A stretch of DNA of 40,790 nucleotides, taken from positions 1 to 40,790 of the forward strand of contig JBBRMT010000010.1 in the NCBI GenBank assembly GCA_038230695.1, in the 5' to 3' direction. The stretch is from QHBQ01 sp038230695. GTDB taxonomy: Bacteria; Chloroflexota; Chloroflexia; QHBQ01. Below are positions 30,453-38,555 of this stretch, in pieces (the first letter of the stretch is position 1; every line of letters begins with the position of its first letter). The translations under genes were made by a program, and so were the position numbers. The notes beneath the pieces are model-generated. The model was given only the letters and a program-made list of their open reading frames with translations. It was not told where the DNA came from and searched no databases.

Positions 30453-32378
30453 ATGCGTAAGATAGCCTTTAGTTTCGCCCTGCTTCTGGTTGTATTTAGC
30501 ATGGCCTTCACCAGCATCAACAACCGTGTGCAGGCGGCCAACGTTAGCATTCAGCCCGCCAGTGTGCAGGCGGCTAACGATTTCGCCGATCCCGCGTTCA
30601 AAAACGTGTGGACACGCACCGACTCGGCGGTCGGCAGCGCCTTCCAGCGCAGCTATTACTGGGGTCCCGCCCCCATCTCCGCTGGCTTGCAGGAGCCTTA
30701 CAACGGCGGCACTCGCCTGGTGCAGTATTTCGACAAGAGCCGCATGGAGATCAACAACCCTGGCGGCGACAAGACCCAGAACTTCTACGTCACCAACGGC
30801 CTGCTCGCTACCGAGCTAATCAGCGGCAAGCAGCAGACGGGCGACAACACCTTCGTTGACCGCTGGCCTGCGGCCATTCCTCTTGCCAGCGACCCCGACG
30901 ATGCTACTGCCCCCACCTACTATAGCTTCCGCAATGTGCTGACTGGCACCACTGACCTGACCGGTCACTTCGCTACAGCGACCATTGATGTCAATGGCAC
31001 GATTAGCCAGGATGTAGCGATGGGCAACGACCCCAACGCCAAGCTCGCCCACTTCGAGCCAACCACCAACCACAACATCCCCGCCGCCTTCTGGACCTTC
31101 CTAAACCAGAGCGGCCCTGTGGTGGATTGCACCCCCGCCGCCTGCAAGAGTGGCACCATCAACGCCCAGTTGAGCAGCCCCTGGTTCTACGCCAGCGGCT
31201 ACCCCATCAGCGAGGCGTACTGGGCCAAGGTCAAGATTGCGGGCAAGGCTGGCACCGACGTGCTAATCCAGGCGTTCCAGCGCCGCATCCTCACCTACGT
31301 CCCCAGCTTCGACAAGGCGTTCCAGGTACAGGTTGGCAACATCGGCGCTCACTACTATGAGTGGCTATACCAGGATGCAGGCAAGCCGCTCGATTACTTC
31401 ATCTTCCAGCCCGGCGGCGCTACCTCGCTGACCGCAGGCGGCGCGACCTTCCCCGCCCCGCTCTACCTGAAGTGGTTCGCCGATTACGGCGCGAAGTACG
31501 GCGTAGCAGTTAACTATCAGGCCAAGGGCAGCGGTTTCGGCAAGCAGAACATCCAGAACCAGACCCTCGACTTCGCCGGTAGCGATGCGCCGATGACCGA
31601 TGCGGAACTCGCTGCTGCCAAGGGCGGGGCCATTCTGCACATACCCATGACCCTGGGCGCAATCGTGGTTATCTACAACATCCCCGGTTACTCTGGCACG
31701 CTGAAGATGGATGGCGACACCCTCGCCAAGATTTATCTCGGCACCATCAAGGATTGGAGCGACCCTGGGATTACCGCCGCCAACGGTGGCACCGCGCTGC
31801 CCGCTGGCGCAATCCAGGTGGTTCACCGCAGCGACAGCAGCGGCACCAGCTTCCAGTTCACCACCTATCTTGCCAATGTCAACAGTGACTGGAAGAATGG
31901 TCCAGGCGCTAGCCAATCGCCAAGCTGGCCCGCGGGTCAGGGCGCGAGTGGCAACGCCGGGGTTGCTGGTCAGGTCAATTCTACTCCGTTCGCCATTGGC
32001 TACGTCGAGATCGCCTACGCCATCCAGAATAAACTCGCCTACGCCGATATGAAGAACAAGGATGGCAATTACGTGACCGCCAGCCTTGCAACGGTCAGCG
32101 CCGCCGCTGGTCATCTGGGCGACATCCCCGCCGACCTGCGCTTCAGCCTCATCAACGAGCCAGGGGCCGACAGCTACCCCATCACAACCGCGACCTGGCA
32201 GCTTGTCTACAAGAATCAGACCAACAAGGCCAAGGCCATCGCCCTCGTCAATCTGTTCAACTGGGAACTGACCGTGGGCCAGACCTATAGCAACGGCCTG
32301 AATTACGGCGTACTCCCGCCAAACCTGCGCGATGCGGCTCTACACCAAGTCCAGCAGATCGTCATTCCCTCGAACTAA
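30453..32378 (+). CDS. pstS: PstS paralogue fused to a large N-terminal extracellular domain
   Basis: ATG 30453 opens a signal peptide (FSFALLLVVFSMAFTSI) and follows an AGGAAAGG-type ribosome site. Of 641 residues, about 35-315 form a domain that I associate with many secreted Chloroflexota proteins (SYYWGPAPIS, LVQYFDKSRMEIN, VTNGLLATELISGKQQTGDN, SGYPISEAYWAKVKI, FQRRILTYVPSFDKAFQVQ, NIGAHYYEWLYQ). From about 320 it is a full PstS domain (LTAGGATFPAPLYLKWF, FAGSDAPM, HRSDSSGTSFQFTTYL). The ligand of the first domain is unknown. The PstS half is a recent-looking duplicate of the preceding gene. Confidence 0.9.
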   Translation: MRKIAFSFALLLVVFSMAFTSINNRVQAANVSIQPASVQAANDFADPAFKNVWTRTDSAVGSAFQRSYYWGPAPISAGLQEPYNGGTRLVQYFDKSRMEINNPGGDKTQNFYVTNGLLATELISGKQQTGDNTFVDRWPAAIPLASDPDDATAPTYYSFRNVLTGTTDLTGHFATATIDVNGTISQDVAMGNDPNAKLAHFEPTTNHNIPAAFWTFLNQSGPVVDCTPAACKSGTINAQLSSPWFYASGYPISEAYWAKVKIAGKAGTDVLIQAFQRRILTYVPSFDKAFQVQVGNIGAHYYEWLYQDAGKPLDYFIFQPGGATSLTAGGATFPAPLYLKWFADYGAKYGVAVNYQAKGSGFGKQNIQNQTLDFAGSDAPMTDAELAAAKGGAILHIPMTLGAIVVIYNIPGYSGTLKMDGDTLAKIYLGTIKDWSDPGITAANGGTALPAGAIQVVHRSDSSGTSFQFTTYLANVNSDWKNGPGASQSPSWPAGQGASGNAGVAGQVNSTPFAIGYVEIAYAIQNKLAYADMKNKDGNYVTASLATVSAAAGHLGDIPADLRFSLINEPGADSYPITTATWQLVYKNQTNKAKAIALVNLFNWELTVGQTYSNGLNYGVLPPNLRDAALHQVQQIVIPSN

Positions 32379-32401
32379 AGTGCTGAGTGCTGAGTAACCT
32401 A

Positions 32402-32486
32402 TTCCCCTCCACTTGGGAGGGGTTGGGGAGGGTGCGAGTCGTTCTACACGCCCCACCCCCAGCCCCTCCCGGCGGGAGGGGAGTGA
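32402..32486 (+). repeat. Palindromic CCCCTCC/GGGAGGGG-type repeat (long copy)
   Basis: TTCCCCTCC, GGGAGGGGTTGGGGAGGG, then CGCCCCACCCCCAGCCCCTCCC and GGGAGGGG. The two halves are mutually complementary around GTTCTAC, about 85 bases in all. It separates pstS2 from pstC. A short GTGCTGA heptad run (about 32379-32395) precedes it. Confidence 0.75.
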
Positions 32487-32624
32487 TCAGAACCCTGTTT
32501 ATAAGGCACTCGGCCAATTTGACAGCCCGCGCCAAAAATGGTTAAATAGAAGTGGCGGAACCAATGGCGCTTCCCCAGCGATTTACGTTTATCCGTGCAG
32601 CCCATTCTGTCGGAAGGATCAAGC

Positions 32625-33680
32625 ATGGCCGCCAACAACCTCGATATGAAGGTAGCCCCCATCGAAGGCATAGATCGTATCAGTCGTAGCCGCAGCCTCG
32701 TCGGCGGCGATCGAACGTTCTTCGGCCTCACCATCTTTGCCAGCCTGCTGCTTATTGCCACGCTACTCGCCCTTATCATTCTGCTGGTAATTGGCTCGTG
32801 GCCGAATATCCAGTATTCCGGCTTCAGCTTTATTACCTCGGCCAACTGGAACCCCAACATTACCCAGAACCACCCCCAGGAGGAGTTCGGCATCCTGCCG
32901 TACATCTTCGGTACGATGGTGACTTCGGCAATCGCGCTAATCTTCGCTGTGCCACTGGCGATCGGCGCGGCCCTGTTCATCGCCGAATATGCCCCCCGTT
33001 GGCTGGCGACCCCGGTCTCTTTCATGGTCGAGCTGCTGGCCGCTATTCCCAGCATCATCTACGGCTTCTGGGGGCTGGCGGTGCTGGTGCCAATTATGTA
33101 CAACGTGGACATGAAGACGGGCAAGGTCAGCGGCGTGGATGCCTTCCTCCACGATGTAATTGGCAAAGTGCCATTGCTAGGCTCATTGTTCAGCACGCCG
33201 GGCAATGGCCGTTCGCTGCTCACTGCTGGGCTGATCCTGGCGATTATGGTGCTGCCCACGATTATGTCGGTTAGCCGCGAGATCATCCTGACTGTGCCGA
33301 GCTTGCAGAAGGAAGGGATGCTGGCGCTGGGCGCAACCAAGTGGGAGACCATCCGCAAGGCAGTGCTGCCTTATGCGGGCAGTGGTATTATCGGCGCAGC
33401 AGTGCTGGGTCTGGGCCGCGCCCTGGGCGAGACGATGGCGGTGACGCTGGTAATCGGCAATAGCTCGACCAAGATTACCCCCAACCTGCTCAGTTCCGGC
33501 TATACGATGTCAAGCTCGATTGCCCAGAAGTTCACCGAGGCGGGCAGCGACCCACTCTACGTCGGCGCAATCGTCGAAATCGCTCTGGTGCTGCTGATAA
33601 TGACGGCGATCATCAATGGGCTAGCCCGCCTGCTGGTCATATTCAGCACCTCGTCGGCGCTGCGCGGCACCCGCGCCTGA
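32625..33680 (+). CDS. pstC: Phosphate ABC transporter permease PstC
   Basis: ATG 32625 has GGAAGGA (32612-32618) 6 bases upstream. The 351-residue protein has a long cytoplasmic N-terminus, then six membrane helices. The PstC/A loop EFGILPYIFGTMVTSAIAL, IPSIIYGFWGLAVLVPIM, and the EAA-type coupling sequence KEGMLALGATKWETIRKAVLP are present, followed by LGRALGETMAVTLVIGNS, which is characteristic of PstC. It forms the membrane channel with PstA. Confidence 0.95.
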   Translation: MAANNLDMKVAPIEGIDRISRSRSLVGGDRTFFGLTIFASLLLIATLLALIILLVIGSWPNIQYSGFSFITSANWNPNITQNHPQEEFGILPYIFGTMVTSAIALIFAVPLAIGAALFIAEYAPRWLATPVSFMVELLAAIPSIIYGFWGLAVLVPIMYNVDMKTGKVSGVDAFLHDVIGKVPLLGSLFSTPGNGRSLLTAGLILAIMVLPTIMSVSREIILTVPSLQKEGMLALGATKWETIRKAVLPYAGSGIIGAAVLGLGRALGETMAVTLVIGNSSTKITPNLLSSGYTMSSSIAQKFTEAGSDPLYVGAIVEIALVLLIMTAIINGLARLLVIFSTSSALRGTRA

Positions 33681-33682
33681 GT

Positions 33683-33717
33683 GATTGCAGATTGTAGATT
33701 GCAGATTGCAGATTGTG
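33683..33717 (+). repeat. Heptanucleotide tandem repeat (GATTGCA), five units
   Basis: GATTGCA, GATTGTA, GATTGCA, GATTGCA, GATTGTG directly after the pstC stop. It is the complement of the unit at 5761-5802. Confidence 0.85.
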
Positions 33718-33770
33718 ATCGGTGGGTTGCCTCTGATTGGCAATTCCGGTCATAGGGGGGTTGGCAAATA

Positions 33771-34706
33771 ATGCAAGGACAAACTACGATGGAGCAAGTT
33801 GGCAGTCGCGCACTGGATGCCGGGGTTAGTCCTAGAGAACGCGCCCGCTTCGCCGTAAGGCGGACGGTCAATCTGGCGATGGCGGGGCTGGTCGGCCTCG
33901 CCGCGCTGATTGGCGTGGCCGTGTTGCTCTTCATCCTGGGCTACGTGCTGGTGCAGGGCTGGCAGGCGCTCTCGCCCGCCTTCTTCAGCCAGTCGGCCCA
34001 GCCGCTCGACTTCGATGCGAAGGGTCAGCCAATTGCGGGCAGTGGCGGCGGGGTGCTGATGTCCATCCTCGGTTCGCTACTCATCCTCGGCCTTGCTGCG
34101 CTTATCTCCATCCCGCTCGGCTTGCTGGCCGGGATGTACCTCTCCGAGTTTGGCCGCGGCAAGTTTGCCTTCCTGGTCCGCTACGTTGCCGACGTGATGA
34201 CCGGCATCCCCTCGATTGTCACCGGCGTGTTCGTCTGGTCGCTAGTCGTGATCACCACCGGCCACTTCTCCGCATGGGCGGGTGCATTGGCTCTGTCAAT
34301 CATTATGGTGCCGATTATTACTCGCACCGTCGAAGAGATATTGCGGCTGGTGCCAAATGCGCTGCGTGAAGCATCCTACGCCCTGGGCGTGCCGCAGTGG
34401 CGCACTATTGTGAGCGTTGTGCTGCCCAGCGCGGCCAGCGGCGTGATTACCGGCATCGTCCTCGCCGTCGCCCGCGCCGGCGGCGAAACCGCGCCGCTGC
34501 TGCTCACCGTCCTCGGCAACGAGGCGATTAACTGGAATCCAAATCAGCCCACCGACGCACTGCCGCTCCGCATCTACGATTACGCGACCCAGCCATATGC
34601 GGTACGCATCGAGCAGGCGTGGGGCGCTAGCTTCATCCTGATTATGGTCATCCTCGTCTTCAGCCTGCTCACCCGCATCGCTACGAAAGGTAAGAAAGTT
34701 GGATAA
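33771..34706 (+). CDS. pstA: Phosphate ABC transporter permease PstA
   Basis: The 311-residue protein has a GGGGGG-type site about 10 bases before ATG 33771 (ATG 33789 is an alternative). The first helix is near residues 35-60. Then come GGGVLMSILGSLLILGLAAL, PLGLLAGMYLSEF, DVMTGIPSIVTGVF (PstA signature), ALREASYALGVPQWRTIVSVVLP (EAA loop) and VARAGGETAPLLLT. It pairs with PstC and overlaps pstB by 8 bases. Confidence 0.95.
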   Translation: MQGQTTMEQVGSRALDAGVSPRERARFAVRRTVNLAMAGLVGLAALIGVAVLLFILGYVLVQGWQALSPAFFSQSAQPLDFDAKGQPIAGSGGGVLMSILGSLLILGLAALISIPLGLLAGMYLSEFGRGKFAFLVRYVADVMTGIPSIVTGVFVWSLVVITTGHFSAWAGALALSIIMVPIITRTVEEILRLVPNALREASYALGVPQWRTIVSVVLPSAASGVITGIVLAVARAGGETAPLLLTVLGNEAINWNPNQPTDALPLRIYDYATQPYAVRIEQAWGASFILIMVILVFSLLTRIATKGKKVG

Positions 34707-35550
34707 TACACAAGTTAAAGAAGCACCCACCCAGGACCCCAGCACAGAGGGCTATAATACGCCGGTGGCAACAGGCGGCAAGAGCATGGAGATCCGCAAC
34801 CTCAAAGCCTACTACGGCAGCTACCTGGCGGTCAGCGATGTCAACATGGAGATCCAGCCCAACAAAGTAACTGCCCTGATTGGCCCCAGCGGTTGCGGCA
34901 AGTCCACCCTGATCCGCTGCCTCAATCGGATGCACGAAGTCACCCCCGGCGCTCCGCGCGTTGAAGGCGAAGTGCTGCTCGATGGGCAGAACATCTACGC
35001 CCCCAACGCCGATCCGGTCAAGGTGCGCCGCCTGATTGGCATGGTCTTCCAGAAGCCCAACCCCTTCCCCACCATGAGTATCAGCGAAAACGTGCTGGCA
35101 GGCATCAAGCTAAACAGCGGTCGCCTCAGCCACACCCAGGCGGCGGAGATCGTCGAGCAGTCGCTGCATCGCGCCGCCCTCTGGGATGAGGTCAAGGACA
35201 AGCTGGGCAAGTCGGGCGCATCGCTTTCTGGCGGCCAGCAGCAGCGCCTCTGCATCGCTCGTACCATCGCGGTCAACCCCGAAGTCATCCTTATGGACGA
35301 ACCCTGCTCCGCGCTCGATCCCATCGCTACGCTCAAGATTGAGGAGCTAATCGAGGAGTTGAAGGCGCAGTACACCATCGTGATCGTTACCCACAATATG
35401 CAGCAGGCCAGTCGCGCCTCCGACTTCACCGCCTTTATGCTGGCTCAGGACGGCCCCGGCCACCTGGTGGAGTTCGGCCCTACCCAGCAGATCTTCACCC
35501 GCCCCACCCAGAAGCGCACCGAGGATTACATCACCGGGCGGTTCGGCTGA
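34699..35550 (+). CDS. pstB: Phosphate ABC transporter ATP-binding protein PstB
   Basis: TTG 34699 overlaps the pstA stop. The 283-residue protein has a roughly 30-residue N-terminal extension, Walker A GPSGCGKST, Q-loop MVFQKPNPFPTMS, signature LSGGQQQRLCIART, Walker B VILMDEPCSALDP and the H-loop VTHNMQQASRASD. The FQKPNPFP stretch is specific to PstB. It powers phosphate import by PstCA. Confidence 0.97.
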   Translation: MDNTQVKEAPTQDPSTEGYNTPVATGGKSMEIRNLKAYYGSYLAVSDVNMEIQPNKVTALIGPSGCGKSTLIRCLNRMHEVTPGAPRVEGEVLLDGQNIYAPNADPVKVRRLIGMVFQKPNPFPTMSISENVLAGIKLNSGRLSHTQAAEIVEQSLHRAALWDEVKDKLGKSGASLSGGQQQRLCIARTIAVNPEVILMDEPCSALDPIATLKIEELIEELKAQYTIVIVTHNMQQASRASDFTAFMLAQDGPGHLVEFGPTQQIFTRPTQKRTEDYITGRFG

Positions 35551-35559
35551 TCGCTGAAT

Positions 35560-35629
35560 GTAGAAGGTAGACTGTAGATTGTAGATAGCAGCCTATGGCT
35601 GTTTGTAGGGGCGGGATTTACCGCGCCCT
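35560..35629 (+). repeat. Heptanucleotide repeat (GTAGATT) followed by a GTAGGGGCG palindrome
   Basis: Four 7-base units (GTAGAAG, GTAGACT, GTAGATT, GTAGATA; 35560-35587), then a GTAGGGGCG copy with inner arm GGGATTTACCGCGCCC (35605-35629). They fill the pstB-phoU gap. Confidence 0.8.
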
Positions 35630-35663
35630 GGTTGAAGCATTGTATTAGCAAAAGGAGGCAGCT

Positions 35664-36335
35664 ATGCCCGCCCGCCCCACGTTCGAGCGCGAACTGCGCG
35701 ACTTGCAGGACGAACTGCTGGTTATGTCCAGCATGGTAGACAAGGCAATTAACCGCTCGATCGAGTCGCTGAAGAACCGCGACCTCGGCATGGCTCGCCT
35801 GGTAGTCAGCGATGACCAGAAAGTGAACAACAAGCGCTTCGAGATTGAGGAGAAGTGCATCCTGATTACCGCTACCCAGGCTCCACTGGCTAGCGACCTG
35901 CGTACCATCGTCGCGGTGCTGAACGTGATCACCGACCTAGAGCGCATGGCTGATCACTGCGTAGGCATCGCCAAAATCGCCATTATGATCGGCAACGAGC
36001 CACCGCTAAAGCCTCTGATTGATGTGCCGCGCATGGCAGAGCAGGCCCGCAGTATGCTGCGCCGCGCCATGGATGCCTTCGTCGCCCGCGATCAGGAAGC
36101 CGCCAACACGGTTGCCCATGAAGACGACATCGTAGACCAGCTATACGACCAGGTTTACCGCGAGTTGCTCACCTTCATGCTCAACGACCCGCGCACGATT
36201 GACCGCGCCACCCACCTGTTGTGGGTTGCCCACAACCTGGAGCGCATTGCCGACCGCGTAACCAACATCTGCGAACGGGTCAACTTCCTGGTAACTGGCC
36301 GCATGGAGGAGTACAAGGCGGTTAGGCAGGCATGA
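35664..36335 (+). CDS. phoU: Phosphate-specific transport regulator PhoU
   Basis: The 223-residue all-helical protein has AGGAGG upstream of ATG. The two PhoU three-helix repeats carry their metal-binding motifs: DLERMADHCVGIAKIA (about 91-106) and NLERIADRVTNICERVNFLV (about 190-209), each with the E-x-x-x-D pattern. PhoU links PstSCAB transport to the PhoR-type sensor and restrains uptake. No phoR/phoP pair is seen in this window. Hairpins follow at 36363-36389 and 36397-36419. Confidence 0.96.
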   Translation: MPARPTFERELRDLQDELLVMSSMVDKAINRSIESLKNRDLGMARLVVSDDQKVNNKRFEIEEKCILITATQAPLASDLRTIVAVLNVITDLERMADHCVGIAKIAIMIGNEPPLKPLIDVPRMAEQARSMLRRAMDAFVARDQEAANTVAHEDDIVDQLYDQVYRELLTFMLNDPRTIDRATHLLWVAHNLERIADRVTNICERVNFLVTGRMEEYKAVRQA

Positions 36336-36721
36336 GGCTCTTTCAGGCTTGAGGCATGAGTACCTCAAAAACTTAATTTTGATTTGAGGCTTCGTAGGGG
36401 CGCTGATTTATCGCGCCCCTTGCTTATCGGCTGCTAACCCGCCCCAATGTTTTCTGAGTGGTGCCGCGATAGCCATGCTGCCGGTTTGCGCCGTGTTAAT
36501 CTCACCTCATCGTCAACCCTTAGCCGTTACCACGGTTGGTACATTTATGCCTTCGATACGCATAGATGCGCTGCACCGCTCGGAGCTACGCTCCCAACCC
36601 TCAATAACTCGACGAGCGGCGGCGTATCCCCCACTCCTGCCTTTCCTCACTTGTGAGTAACGTTTAGAGGGGCTTTTTGCGTAGTACAGGATTCGACCCC
36701 GGCTCAGTCCTCAGTCCTCAA
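36336..36721. other. Spacer after phoU with hairpins and two repeat families
   Basis: No gene is seen. It has a CCTCAAA/TTTGAGG hairpin (36363-36389) and a GTAGGGGCG copy (36394-36420) with a perfect GGGGCGC/GCGCCCC stem that could end phoU transcription. A reverse copy of a third repeat (about 36582-36641) also occurs near the right end (40024-40086). Short GTCCTCA heptads lie before the next gene's stop. Confidence 0.6.
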
Positions 36722-37516
36722 TTATTTCCACCGCATCAGGATCGACTCGCGCTGGAACAGTGCGACGGCGAGCAGCAGCGCACCGCCATCGAGTAGCAAC
36801 ACCACCAGGCAGACGAGCAGGGAGGCGAGGGTGTTGATGTTGAGGACACCGAGAATCTGAGCCGCAAACAGCAGTATTAGCGGCACGAAGACGACGGAGG
36901 AGATCTGCTGGGCGGTGCGGGCGCTGCTGACCCGCGAGGAGATAATCAGGCTGAACAGCACGGTCAGGGCGGTGAGTAGCGGAGTGAACAGAAAAACGAG
37001 GATGAGGTAGGGCGTGCTGACCACGAAGTTGTTCACCAATGGCGAAGCGATCAGGCGCAGCACCAGCACATAGATAGCATAGGCAACCCAGGCAGCTACC
37101 GTGCCGGGGATAAGCGGAACTAGCATCTTGCCGAGCAGCAATTGCCAGGTTTCGATAGGGGTCGCCAGCAGCGGTTCGAGGGTGCGCTGTTCCTTCTCGC
37201 CCACGATGCTGTGGCTGGCGATCGTAATCGTGATAGTGATAGGGATGACGATAAGGAACACTTGTGCCGCGATCGCCCCAATGCCCTGAATGACCTGCCC
37301 GCGCGGATAGCCGCTCCATTCGGGGTGCAATTGCGCCAGCGCTATGAAGTTATCACCGCTGGTGCTACTTGACGAGCCGATCGAGCCGAATAGCATCACG
37401 TAGCCGATAGCGATGGCAGTAAAGAACAGCGGGATTATGAGCATGGTGGCGATCAGGCCGATGCTTTGGCGGATCTCCTGCCAATCCTTGCCGAAGATGA
37501 TCATCGCCTTGTTCAT
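36722..37516 (-). CDS. ABC-2 type permease (NatB-like)
   Basis: The 264-residue protein has six membrane helices, with a long extracytoplasmic loop after the first (containing SSSSTSGDNF). The conserved cytoplasmic SIVGEKEQRTLEPLLATPIE is the hallmark of NatB/ABC-2 exporter permeases. The remaining helices are rich in Leu/Val. It would form the exporter channel with the adjacent ATPase, whose stop overlaps its start by 4 bases. The substrate is unknown; family members export Na+, drugs, peptides or lipids. Confidence 0.85.
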   Translation of the reverse strand: MNKAMIIFGKDWQEIRQSIGLIATMLIIPLFFTAIAIGYVMLFGSIGSSSSTSGDNFIALAQLHPEWSGYPRGQVIQGIGAIAAQVFLIVIPITITITIASHSIVGEKEQRTLEPLLATPIETWQLLLGKMLVPLIPGTVAAWVAYAIYVLVLRLIASPLVNNFVVSTPYLILVFLFTPLLTALTVLFSLIISSRVSSARTAQQISSVVFVPLILLFAAQILGVLNINTLASLLVCLVVLLLDGGALLLAVALFQRESILMRWK

Positions 37517-38472
37517 TGCGGCTTCTCTCCTTCGTTCACCAGGCTGAAGTAGACATCTTCCAGCGAAGCCTCCAGCGGGGTGACGAACTGCACCGCCGCG
37601 CCCAGTTCTACCAGCTTGCGTACCAGTATGGGGTTTTGGGCTTCGGGGTCGCTAAGGCCGATGCTGATGGTGGGATGCTGACTATTCGCCACAGTCTGGA
37701 TATCACTGATGAAGGGCAGTTCGCGCAGCGTAGCGCTCTGCTGTTCGCTCAAAGGCTGGGCCAGTTGCACCTCCACCCGCCTGCCGAATAGCTGGCGGCG
37801 CAGGTTGGCGGGGGTATCCTCACGGATCAGCCGCTGCTTGAACACGCCCACGCGGTCGCACAGCCGATCCGCCTCGTCCAGATTGTGAGTGGTGAGAAAG
37901 ATGCTGCCGCCCTCGCTGCGTAGGGTTTCGATGAAGTCGCGCACCAGCCTGGCCGCTTCAGGGTCGAGGCCGGAGGTTGGCTCGTCGAGGAATAGCAGCG
38001 GCGGGCGATGCACCATGGCGCGGGCAATCGCCATCTTCTGGCGCATCCCTTTGCTGAAGCCACCCACCTTGTCGGCGCGGCGCTCCCATAGACCCATCAT
38101 CTGCAAAAGTTGCTGCACCCGCGCTGCTATATCGCCGCTTGGCACCTCGTAGAGGCGGGCGTAGAAGCGCAGGTTGTCGGTTGCGCTCAACTTGTCGTAT
38201 AGCCCCGGCGATTCGGTAAGGATGCCAACATGACGGCGGATCTGGGTATCATTCGCCTCGCTACCCAGCGCGATGCCATCAACCCAGGCCGCGCCGCTGG
38301 TCGGGCTAATCAGCGCGGCCAGCATCCGCACCGTGGTAGTCTTGCCTGCACCGTTGGGGCCGAGGAAGCCATACACCTGCCCCCGCCCCACCTGCATATT
38401 CAGCCGATCCACCGCCAGCAGCTTGTCGAAGCGGCGGGTCAGATCCTGGGTGGCAATTATTGTGTCGTTCAT
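37513..38472 (-). CDS. ABC exporter ATP-binding protein (NatA-like)
   Basis: The 319-residue protein has Walker A GPNGAGKTTT, Q-loop LTESPGLYDKLSA, signature FSKGMRQKMAIARA, Walker B LLFLDEPTSGLDP and H-loop TTHNLDEADRLC. A roughly 90-residue C-terminal extension typical of exporters of the CcmA/NatA group follows. It pairs with the downstream ABC-2 permease in one transcript. No peptide-export or resistance gene lies directly next to it, so the cargo is open. Confidence 0.93.
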   Translation of the reverse strand: MNDTIIATQDLTRRFDKLLAVDRLNMQVGRGQVYGFLGPNGAGKTTTVRMLAALISPTSGAAWVDGIALGSEANDTQIRRHVGILTESPGLYDKLSATDNLRFYARLYEVPSGDIAARVQQLLQMMGLWERRADKVGGFSKGMRQKMAIARAMVHRPPLLFLDEPTSGLDPEAARLVRDFIETLRSEGGSIFLTTHNLDEADRLCDRVGVFKQRLIREDTPANLRRQLFGRRVEVQLAQPLSEQQSATLRELPFISDIQTVANSQHPTISIGLSDPEAQNPILVRKLVELGAAVQFVTPLEASLEDVYFSLVNEGEKPQ

Positions 38473-38500
38473 TTGTTCTCTACATTGCTTATAAAGAAAC

Positions 38501-38523
38501 AGGGCGCACTAATTATGCGCCCT
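38501..38523 (-). terminator. Terminator hairpin after the lamin-tail-like gene
   Basis: An 8-bp perfect stem, AGGGCGCA/TGCGCCCT, with a 7-base loop. On the minus strand it is followed by GTTTCTTTATAAG. It lies between the surface-protein gene and the ABC genes. Confidence 0.7.
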
Positions 38524-38555
38524 GCCCATACCTTATCGCTCGTGCCTGCTGCCTG

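Noticed and set aside
34753..34765. TATAAT-like box inside pstB (GGGCTATAATACG)
   Set aside because: It lies in coding sequence near the start of an overlapped operon gene and has no matching -35. It is probably chance.
36447..36660. Short frames after phoU
   Set aside because: They overlap the third repeat and have no start signal or family likeness.
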